From the NCBI GenBank assembly GCA_963931925.1, contig OZ007580.1, forward strand, positions 9,093,501-9,157,500: a stretch of DNA of 64,000 nucleotides, read 5' to 3'. The notes beneath the pieces were generated by a model. It saw nothing but the letters and a program-made list of their open reading frames with translations, was not told the origin of the DNA and did no database searches. Of the stretch, positions 55,501 to 64,000 are shown in pieces (position 1 is the stretch's first letter; each line of letters begins with the position of its first letter). Made by a program: the position numbers and the translations under genes. The stretch comes from Onchidella celtica (lineage: Eukaryota; Mollusca; Gastropoda; Systellommatophora; Onchidiidae).

Positions 55501-57634
55501 TTTTAATTATTATTTTTTTTATAGATCTTGGGACGTTTCCGGCTACTGTAGACTCTGTATTTTGCTATATCTTTGTAAAAAAAAAAAAAAAAACACAAAA
55601 TTGCCCTTCCATTTGTGTCTTGGGGCAAAAATAAAGCCAAACACAAGATTGCTATGTGAGAGGATTGTAAATTTTAAATGTATTTTTGGGGGGTTAGAAA
55701 AAAAATCTTGGGATTTTTTTACATGAGATTCTTGGGATGTTTGAAAATCTTCACATGCAGTGCTGGCGCTAAGACAGCTTACCGACTTTCAGCTCGACCC
55801 GCAGAGGTTACTGACGGACAGTGGGAGCCAATCTCCGAACACGTACAAGAGCTTATACCATAATGGCACTTTTACTTCACAGCCGTGAGGTTCATCTACA
55901 ATACAGCTGTACAAATCCTCTACACAGAAACATAGACGGACAAATCACACAGACAAATACTGTATAATTCATGACGATAATTAAATCCATTCTGCCCACA
56001 GCATTGAGGGGAATTAACTTTCGTTCTCTTTCCACCCAGTTCCCACCCCTTTCCTTGTTCCATAACGGAAGCTGGTGGTGCTAACAAGATAAACTACGCC
56101 CATCAATCAGGCAAATCACGCACAACGTCATCAAAGGGATCAATTTATTACGCATTTTTTTTGAAAATGCAAAGGATTGAAGATAGCATAATGATCCAAA
56201 TACGTTCATAGTAAGGTTGAAAAAACAAAAACGGGCAAATATGATAATATTACTCAAAGGGCCATTTTATGTCATGCAGAATATACCGCCTGGATTCCTA
56301 AACAGATTTTATACTTATGCACAAAGATCAACTAGTGGTGTCTTCCGCTGAGAACACATAAATCCAGGGCTTTCTTCTTATTAGTGTGAAGAAAAATTAA
56401 TTTAAAAATGCAAATATAATAACGTAATTCATGGCGTTAGATCTAGTTATTTATCGTGCTGAGGACCTCGTGGACTTCAAAACAAATTTTATTCTTAAGC
56501 ATTATGATCAGTCAGTGCAACTGTGTTCCACGTCTACTCACAACACATTAACCCGTGGCTGTTGCTATTCGTGTAAAAGAGAGAACGTGAAAGTGCTGAA
56601 GTTGTAGGAGTCACGATATGCTTGAAAATGCCTTCTGCTCAACATCGCGGGATAACATGCATGGTAATGATAGGTACTGATAGAACAAAACCCGCCCATA
56701 ATGTTGGCTATTTCTAAGGGAAGGCAATGTATTTTAGTCATGGACATAACACAAATTTATTATGATCTCCCTTTAGCTTCAGACTTGCTAATAAGCTCGC
56801 TGATCTCCCGTATCTAATCATCTAATCTCTATCCAGATATGTTTACTTTCATATCGTTTTTGGGTCAGAACATTTCACTTTTAAGTTCGGGTTGCCACGG
56901 TCTTTGCAATCACGATTTTAGACTGTGATACGGTGGGAACAGGAGCGGATTTAGATGAAGAGAGACCCTAAGTTATCTACCCCACCATCACGCCTAGAAT
57001 GAAGATGGAGGTGTTTTAAATAATTTGAGTAACGGCAGTGATGATGATAGGTGTTTAAAATTCCCCACTTACATAACGTATTATCTTTAATACTGTAGTG
57101 ACTCAATATATGTTAAAATACTGATTTTGTTATACTGAACAACATAATTATGTAAGAAAAGGCTACGCGTGTCACAAAATATTATGCAGACTGGCGTGAG
57201 GCGGCGAGCCCCGCTCCCCCCACCCCCCCCCCCCCCCCACTTCCCCACACACACACACACATCTACACCTACCTAGCCTAATGGTAAATCCGGCATTGGG
57301 TGGGACCTTTAGCGGAGAGTGTAGGCAAATAATCTCTGGGGGAACTTTGGTCTGTAGAGTATTCCTACCTGCAAAGGTCGGGCTACGCTCAGATTATGCT
57401 GGGGGGTTTTTTTGCACTCATTTCTGGGGTTGACATTTTTAATCACCTTAGATTTTACAAAGGCTCATACTTAGTTAATGTCAAGATACAGCACATCAAT
57501 GTGCTTTACCTATTCAAAAACAAGGTATCAAACTCCTCAGCCGAAGAACTGTGTAAGTGAACAGTAGCTGAAAAATCAAAGAACTTGAATAGTAAGTACA
57601 AAACAAAGGATAAAAATGACAACAAGAGTAAAAG
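55501..57634. other. Unique stretch without recognisable gene
   Basis: Contains an A run (55577-55592), a poly-C run (57217-57238) and a short (CA)n (57246-57262). No coding signature. Confidence 0.4.
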
Positions 57635-58132
57635 TTGAGTATCGAGTATCACAACAGTGGACACAGTGGAGATAACAAGGTAAATCTTTCTCGCCCTGTT
57701 GGCAGTGGGTTTGTCTCCCATGCACTGATGCAGCACGTCTGTGTGGAGAGGATTCACATTTGGTTTGTATTTAGATGTTATTGTATCGTTATGGGGATTT
57801 TGTTCACACTGCGGCACGGCTGTTACTGTTACAGTGTCAGACTGTATTTTGCTCAAGTACCAGCTCAGGATACTTCGTTTCTCCGACGGCGTGATGTGCA
57901 ACCCTACAATCAGACTCAGAGACATCCAGTTTTAGATATAGCAGACTTGCCGTGTCTTCGTCAGAGTGGTATGCCTACAGGTCATGGAAATACACTGCTC
58001 TGGCCTAACCTGACACAAATGGGCATGGAAACACAGTGTTTTGATGTGCTGTGTGTCACATGGCACAGATACGCTATTTTAGCACAGACGACGAGGATGA
58101 GTTTAGTCCATCATTATTGTTGCACTAGGTAA
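57635..58132 (+). other. Longest non-repeat ORF, unrecognised
   Basis: 165 codons open on the plus strand, overlapping a 139-codon frame on the minus strand (57506-57925). Neither has a recognisable domain. The minus-strand product has one hydrophobic segment (LLLLLSFLSFVLYLLF). No Kozak-like start and no splice sites that I can defend. Could be chance. Confidence 0.2.
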
Positions 58133-59399
58133 CGTAACACTAACATTCCATCACTCCAATCCTAATGTAATAAAGAAAAATATCTAAGTATTTTTACAAC
58201 AGAGAGAAAAAGGACTGAAATTCTAAGGAGAGCAAAACTGCAGAAGATCGCGGAGGAACGAGAACTCCCGTCAAACATTGTATTATTCTTACATTATTAA
58301 TTTATTAATACTAGTTGGCCCTTTGACTCAGGGAGTCCGTAGATCAGATATGATTTTTCACTGGTGTGTAGATTCAGGTGCAGAGCGAAATTTCCTGTCG
58401 CACTTTTAAATTCTTCACAAGAAAACGTTGTTTTTTTTCCGACTCAAAATGTCGCAAGACTTTCTTCTGTTCAACTCAGTTGTGCGCAAAATCAACGAAA
58501 ATATTAAAGATATAGCAAACTTCAAGACCTTTTAAAACCTGTCCACTTTACGTCTATCTATGTGTAACATGATATTTTGTAGAATTTAAGGCTTATGATT
58601 ACATTGGAGCCCTAACTTCCTTTATAATATGATTATTTTATTAATTTAGACAAATACTGAGTGTCATGTCATCACTGCAAGATAGAACATGTTTTAAATA
58701 CCATTTTATTTGTCAGCGTTAATGCAAGGCAGTGGCTACATCTACGGCAGATTACCCTCATACCCCAATTATAAAAAAAAAAAAAACCAAAGGAAGGAAG
58801 CGCTGTTGTACGAACGGGAGTAAACCCGAACAAAGAAAAATGGTGAGTTGCGTTCACTGACTGCCGTAAACGTAGCCACTGCCATAATGTAATGTGTACA
58901 GGGATTATTTCTCCACTCCTGATCCTCGCAATCTGTACCTAAAAATACCATTGCCTGAGCTTAGATTTCATCTGAAACCTGATAAAATATGGGCACTGAT
59001 AAGTCTTGATTTACTTCTCCGCTAAGGGGAAGTAAATCAAAACGTCAGTCTATTCTGTCAGGACAGGGTATAAATTCATTATTCTATTCAGACTGGAATA
59101 ATGTTTCAGAAAAACAAAAACTCACATACTGTGAAATCATGAACTGACCAACATAAGTACCGTACAGAATATTCGGGTTGTTATTTGAAAAACAACAACT
59201 GATGTATATATCTACTTTACAAAACGAATGTTCTGCACAATGCCAAGCAACGAGAAAATCTGAATTTCTATGGGGCTTGCCGCACCAGTCATTTTTTTTA
59301 TATTTTTTATTAGGGCCCTGTACAGCGTCCTTACCTCCCTTCTTGCCTCGACAATCCGAAACAAGAAATGCCACTCTACAGCTGCCAATCTCGGTAATT

Positions 59400-59729
59400 T
59401 TACTGCATTCTGAAGTCGCTCCATTGGGAAGAATTAGACTTCAAGACTTTGCGCTCTCTTTTTAAATGTTTAACGGGCTAGCCCCAGAATATCTTTCAGA
59501 GCTAGTGGAATCATTACCGCTTTACCAGCCACCACGCACTTTCAGATCAGTAGAGGCGAAACTTCTTGGGACACCCACTGACCTCTTGGTGAGAAGGCTT
59601 TCTTCTAAAGGTGGGCCTAAATTGTGGAACACCATCAGTGTTGACACCAGGAAAAGTGAAAACATCGTCACATTTAAAAATAGGCTCAAAACTGAATTGT
59701 TTAGGACTGTTTTCACTGAAACTGAATGA
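59400..59729 (+). pseudogene. CR1/L2-type LINE ORF2, C-terminal remnant
   Basis: Reads LHWEELDFKTL...LFKCLTG, then in another frame NGLAPEYLSELVESLPLYQP, FRSVEAKLLGTP, KLWNTISVDTRKSENIVTFK and NRLKTELF to a stop at 59729. This is the conserved end of non-LTR retrotransposon polymerases (HWLP...FK...YK...G.AP.YL, then WN.LP...FK..LKT.LF). A frameshift near 59457 separates the two parts and the RT core is missing (5' truncation). The 3' flank runs to about 59870 and ends at a (GT)n repeat. Confidence 0.85.
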
Positions 59730-59876
59730 TGTCCCTTTTTTGTCTCTGGGGGTGAGGATGAGACTGAGAGAGTAGATTAAGAATTTGTTAATGTGTATGG
59801 TGAATGGGAGCATTATGAAGTGATCTTATGTTAATTCTGTTTTTAATTTTAGTTCGGCACCTCAGAGCACATCATT

Positions 59877-59912
59877 GTGTGTGTGTGTGTGTGTGTCTGT
59901 GTGTGTATGTGT
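59877..59912. repeat. (GT)n microsatellite
   Basis: GT run with interruptions, directly after the LINE 3' flank. Confidence 0.93.
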
Positions 59913-60169
59913 CTTTGAGCACGATACAAGTTAATTATTACCTTACCTTACATTACATTTTTTTAGATCGAAATGTCCCAGAAAGTGGACGCCTAGGACC
60001 CCCCCCCCTACACACACACACACAAACACAAAAAATTAATCGTTCCCACACGCCTCCGACTGAGGTTCAAATCTTGCCATTCACAAAGCTGTCAAAGTTT
60101 GTTTTGTAGTAATGTAGCAAATACATATAAAAAGTAACTAAAAGTCTATAACTAGTGGTGGTCGTGTAA

Positions 60170-60960
60170 GGTGATGGTAGTGGTAGTGGTGGTAGTAGTC
60201 GCGGTGGTGGTGGTGGTAGTGGTGATACTTGTGGTGGTAGTGGTAGTGGTGGTGGTAGTCGTGGTGGTGGTGGTGGTAATGGTGGTGGTAGTGATGGTGG
60301 TAGTGGTGGTACTTGTAGTGGTAGTGGTGGTGGTAGTGGTGGTGGTAGTCGTGGTGGTAGCCGTGGTGGTGGCGGTGGTGGTAATGGTGATGGTGGTAGT
60401 GGTGGTAGTGGTGGTACTTGTAGTGGTACTGGTGGTGGTAGTGATGGTACTGGTGGCGGTGGTGGTGGTGGTGGTGGTGGTGATGGCAGAGATGTCGAGT
60501 CATCGTTTTATTGTCTGTTCTTTGTCTGGTGAAGGTGGTGGCTACAACGGTGATGGGTGTGGTGGTAGTAGTGATGGTGGGGATGATGATGGTTGGGTGG
60601 GTCGTGGTGATGGTGATGATGGTTGTAGTGGTGATGATATTGATGGTTGTAGTGGTGATGATATTGATGGTAATGGAGATACTGGTGATGGTGTTGGTGA
60701 TGGTGGTGGTAGTGGCGATATTGGTAGTGGAGGTGGTGATAATGATGGTGGTGGTGGTGGTAGTAATAGTAGTACTAGTGTAGTAGTCGTGGTGGTGGTG
60801 ATGTTTTTTATGATGGTGATGATGATGGTGATGTGTTGGTGATTGTGTTAGTGATGGTGGTGGTATTAGTGGTGGTGGTGGTGGAGATGACGTTCATGAG
60901 CCATTATGATGAAGATGGTGATGATGATGATGATGTAGGTGAAGATGGTGATGGACGGAG
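60170..60960. repeat. GGT/GGTAGT/GAT simple-sequence block
   Basis: About 800 bp of GGTGGTAGT and GATGGT units with a short less repetitive segment near 60490-60540. Poly-Val, poly-His and Gly/Asp frames on both strands are artefacts. Confidence 0.97.
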
Positions 60961-61029
60961 TGTCATTACAGTGATGGTGGCCATGGTTACTGCAGCAGGT
61001 AAAATAATAGTATTTGCTGTTGTGGGGGA

Positions 61030-61140
61030 TGTCTAGGTGTGCGGGATAGTGATGGCGTGGTTGGCCTAGAGCCGCCTTAACCCATGCGTACACTGAGCAG
61101 TTGCCCAAAGGACCCAGCCACTGAGCCAGGGTTCAGGGGA
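61030..61140. repeat. Possible DNA-transposon end (unassigned)
   Basis: GGCCTAGAGCCGCCTTAACC then TGAGCAGTTGCCCAAAGGA resembles termini of some non-autonomous DNA elements, but no inverted partner was found. Confidence 0.25.
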
Positions 61141-61497
61141 CACCATGCATGCAAAATTTACGCTGGTTTTTGAAACCGGGAAGAATGTCCCTATGCTTTT
61201 CCCACGGACCATAATGGCGGTAAGACAGCCTTGTGTTGGTCCCTATTTCAATTTGCATTCCCAGCGTCCAGCATGGTGCCATTACAGTAACCCTTGTCCT
61301 TCCAAGGGGATGCTATCCAGACATTTGTAAGTTAATGTTTACATTTCCTTCTTCCCCTCCCCCCCCCCCCCCCCATGACAGTAAACCGACAAGATCAGAA
61401 TCTGTGGTGAGGGATACTCACTTCAGTGTCCACAATAGAATAAAATAAAAACATGCACATATTTTATTTTTAATAATAATAATAATAATAATAATAC

Positions 61498-61806
61498 GGG
61501 TGTTATTACTTGTACGTACGGTCCCCAAGCGTTTTTGGGCTCGGGGCGAGTGCGCATACGTACCTATCCCTAACCCCGTCCTTATCCTCAACCCTAAATC
61601 TCACCGAATCACTAATCCCTTCCCCCCCCCCCCCTAGCCTTTCAACCAAAACACAGGAGGAAAACAAAAATTAAGTAGGGCTGTAGTGTTACCAAGAATA
61701 TTTTGTGAGGAGCTCTTAAATAGCTCTGGATTCACAAAAGGCTTTCAATTAAAATACGTACCACTTGCGCACAAAAACTCGAGGGACGTGCGTGCTTATA
61801 ACAATA
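61498..61806 (+). mobile_element. MULE-like MITE, copy 5
   Basis: Left end GGGTGTTATTACTTGTACGT; right end GACGTGCGTGCTTATAACAA. The core is CCTATCCCTAACCCCGTCC with a poly-C run (61621-61634), then GAGGAGCTCTTAAATAGCTC. It sits directly against an (AAT)n run (61473-61496), perhaps its target. Confidence 0.8.
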
Positions 61807-62362
61807 TGATATATTTGCGCCCCATCCCGTTAAAAACCAGGCTCTCAACGCTTTATAACATTTGTATCCTATCTATCCTAAATCACACACACAATACACA
61901 GGTATCTATATAAAAAAACGGCAAGGAAAAAAAATTCACTGCTGCGAGGAAGAAATGCCCAGACCTGAAAAATTACATGTGAAAGATAGTTCTTTTTGCT
62001 ACTATGTCTATTCCTTTGACATGAAAGTGAAGTATCGTAATTTTGTAATAAATGAAAATAGGCCTAAAAATATCGAATAATGTTTTCTCCTCAACAATGA
62101 TGGCCTCCCTCCTGCCTTTGTTTTGTTTCGACTTTAAACTTCCGCTTGCGTTTCAAAGTTAGAAGCATGAGTTTCTGTGCCGTCTGCCTTATGCACGGGC
62201 CATGCGGGTGTTACTGTGCCAGTTGTGAGTTGTTTTCTACCTAGATCTGCATAATCTGTGTGCCGACTGAATAACTACATCTAGATCCATAAACCTCCCC
62301 GTTCTTTGAACGGGACCTTACACTAGTACTCAGAAAAAAAAACACAACTAGACGGGCATTCA
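61807..62362. other. Unique stretch without recognisable gene
   Basis: No repeat or coding signature. Confidence 0.35.
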
Positions 62363-62475
62363 GACTGTAAAAAGATGACTCTCCAGCTGGTGTTTAAAAG
62401 TCATAAAATTTTCAGTCTCTCTCAAAGACAAAAGGCAGATCATTCCAAATCTGAGGCAATTGAAAAAAAAAAAAA
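62363..62475 (-). pseudogene. CR1/L2-type LINE ORF2, extreme C-terminus
   Basis: On the minus strand: LPQIWNDLPF, then after a one-base frame change LRETENFMTFKHQLESHLFT V and a stop near 62363. The W-N-x-L-P ... F-K-x-x-L-E-x-x-L-F pattern is the same conserved LINE terminus as at 59400-59729 but from a different family. Only about 35 residues are recognisable; a poly-A/T run (62461-62473) interrupts the upstream part. Confidence 0.75.
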
Positions 62476-62965
62476 GACCCGAAATGACAAACGATTGCAT
62501 AAAAAAAAACAAAAAAACCCATCTCCTTCAAAACCCAAGAAATTAAGGAATAATTCAGTCTGTTTTCAAACTGTCCTCTGCTCAGCAACCCAGGTGCTGA
62601 AACTGAAGCAACAGCTGATCTCATGCGCTGATAATACTGGTGCAGATGCAAAGATTTGGGGGCACCTCCCTACTGCCCCCATCCCCTTTTTTTTAATCTT
62701 AAGTATCGGTTATCGTTTAATTGTGTTTATCTGCCCCCAAACCATTTCTCCCTCACTCCCATACTTATTTATCAGAAGAAAGAAAGAACAACAACCACTC
62801 AGAAAAGCAGTTCTATTTCACTGTCCCTTTCAGGAGTTAGATCCCTTTATTGCCAATGAAACATGTCACTAGTTGACTGTTTTCCTCTAGAGCCCCAGTT
62901 AAAACAAGTAATAAGATATTAAAGCCTAGCAGGGCTCTAGGGTTTTTGAATTTTGATCTTTAGTT

Positions 62966-62998
62966 CTTGGTGCCGCCAGGGAGCCTGGCGGCACCAAG
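62966..62998. repeat. Perfect GC-rich hairpin
   Basis: CTTGGTGCCGCCAGG (62966-62980), a 3-nt loop, then the exact complement (62984-62998). Pairing extends outward with a one-base bulge (TAGT...ACTA). Confidence 0.95.
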
Positions 62999-64000
62999 AC
63001 TAGTCCCGCAGCAGAGCATAATTTCAGGGATCTTTATAAAAATAGAACTGCTTTACTGATCTTCCTTTTTTCTAGTCTTGCCCTTGCCCTTACCTTGGCG
63101 CATACCAAAAAAATAATTAATAAAAACCATGACTGGAAGAAACCACGAAGAACGACGACAACAGAAAGAACAACAACAACAACAACAAACAAGAAAGACA
63201 AAAGAGAGAGACAATCAAGAACAGGCCGGGGCCAACAGCACAATGCTGAGGCCCCCGAGAAACAAAAGAACTCATCACAATAACCACTCAAGATATGACT
63301 CATTAATTTGAAATGTCGGTGTGAGATAACAATATTTGAAAAGAGCTGAAACTGGTGTTTACAGTGTCTGTTGTAGCAAGTATAAAATAATGTAACGGCT
63401 GGTATGTGTTCCTGCTGTCTCTTGTGACGTTTTATGGTCCTACGTTTATTTTATAAGAGAAAGACTTGATGATGTAAAGTGTGTCATGTGTTACACAGAA
63501 CCAGTGACGTCTATTGGAGTCTTTCTACTATTCTAGTCAAAACCTAAGTCAGTCATAGAATTTTCCTGTTATTTTCGCACGGTTAAAATGTTGAAAGAAG
63601 GAACAAAAAATTGATGATATCCGTTAACTTGTTATTTTAATATCAAACACAAAACTGCTAATACTATTGAATATTTTTGCTTCTCAGTATGAAATTTTGT
63701 TATTAGAAAACTTGTTGTAAAATTCTGAAATCCAGCTTGTTTTCTCTTCAGATGACATTATTTTTCTTGACGATAAGCCATTTTTCAAGTTAAACCAAGA
63801 TTTTTTATTTGATATTTTGAATTCCATATTTTTTCATATGGGTTGACATTTCCATGTGAATGAGCCAAATATCATGTAGGTTTATTACAATTCATGAAAT
63901 CATTAACAATAACATTGTTCTTGTTGGTGATGATTTGAAAATGAACCTAACCTGCATCCTGCGTCAATCCGATGTAGATTTGTATTGGATTTCCGTAAGA
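62999..64000. other. Terminal unique stretch
   Basis: A CAA-rich run lies at about 63150-63195. No gene, MITE or SINE recognised to the window end. Confidence 0.4.

Noticed and set aside
57506-57925. 139-aa minus-strand frame with a hydrophobic segment, possible membrane protein
   Set aside because: Opposed by a longer plus-strand frame, no homology recognised and no splice borders; kept only as an unrecognised ORF.
60138-60842. 223-aa poly-Val/Gly-Asp frame and 121-aa poly-His frame
   Set aside because: Simple-sequence GGT/GAT repeat translated on both strands.

Overview
The window is animal nuclear DNA from a repeat-rich invertebrate genome. A gastropod mollusc is the best guess, from the tRNA-derived SINEs, the many short AGATCT-type palindromic runs, the long poly-G/poly-C runs and the mix of MULE, Harbinger, hAT, Merlin and Penelope-type repeats. 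No species can be named. There are no bacterial operons and no intact multi-exon gene. The only host coding sequence I trust is one first exon on the minus strand (52413-52562): a start in an ATGGCGGC context, 50 codons, then a consensus GTAAGT donor. The rest is intron or intergenic sequence built from mobile elements, satellites and simple repeats.

Region by region. 1-1763 is the 3' end of a broken Ty3/gypsy-type element with its 3' LTR; the order of its pol pieces suggests the Gmr1-like group. 1963-3290 is a ~76-bp satellite. 3.7-5.6 kb holds two relatives of a small THAP-bearing element (P-element-like), a foldback MITE and a perfect 37-bp hairpin. 6-20 kb is mostly unique sequence carrying foldback elements, an L2-like LINE tail, SINE copies, microsatellites, a Harbinger-like MITE and the first of five MULE-like MITEs. 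At 20.2-21.5 kb a reverse-strand LTR fragment of the same family as the first LTR contains a SINE with a 15-bp target duplication. 22-28 kb holds a hAT MITE, two MULE-like MITEs, a Penelope-like/hammerhead-type repeat and another SINE. 29145-31422 is a Merlin-like DNA transposon with an 8-bp target duplication; it keeps only a damaged zinc-ribbon N-terminal ORF plus an internal array of shuffled modules. 33.8-34.8 kb is an 11-copy 91-bp array. 36.5-37.1 kb is the C-terminus of an R2/NeSL-type LINE. 38.8-39.75 kb is a 9-copy 103-bp array. 41-47 kb holds simple repeats, a MULE-like MITE, two SINEs, a solo LTR with a perfect 5-bp duplication and the second copy of an unclassified 430-bp repeat. 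47.4-52.4 kb is mostly unique sequence and, given the exon, probably intron of the host gene. 53.9-64 kb holds trinucleotide repeats, a foldback element, two CR1/L2-type LINE C-terminal remnants on opposite strands and a GC-rich hairpin.

No pathway is encoded here. The interest lies in the mobile-element record: a Merlin-like element with a complete insertion footprint, a transposable element carrying a THAP exon, a retroelement with an unusual pol order, and several strong hairpins.
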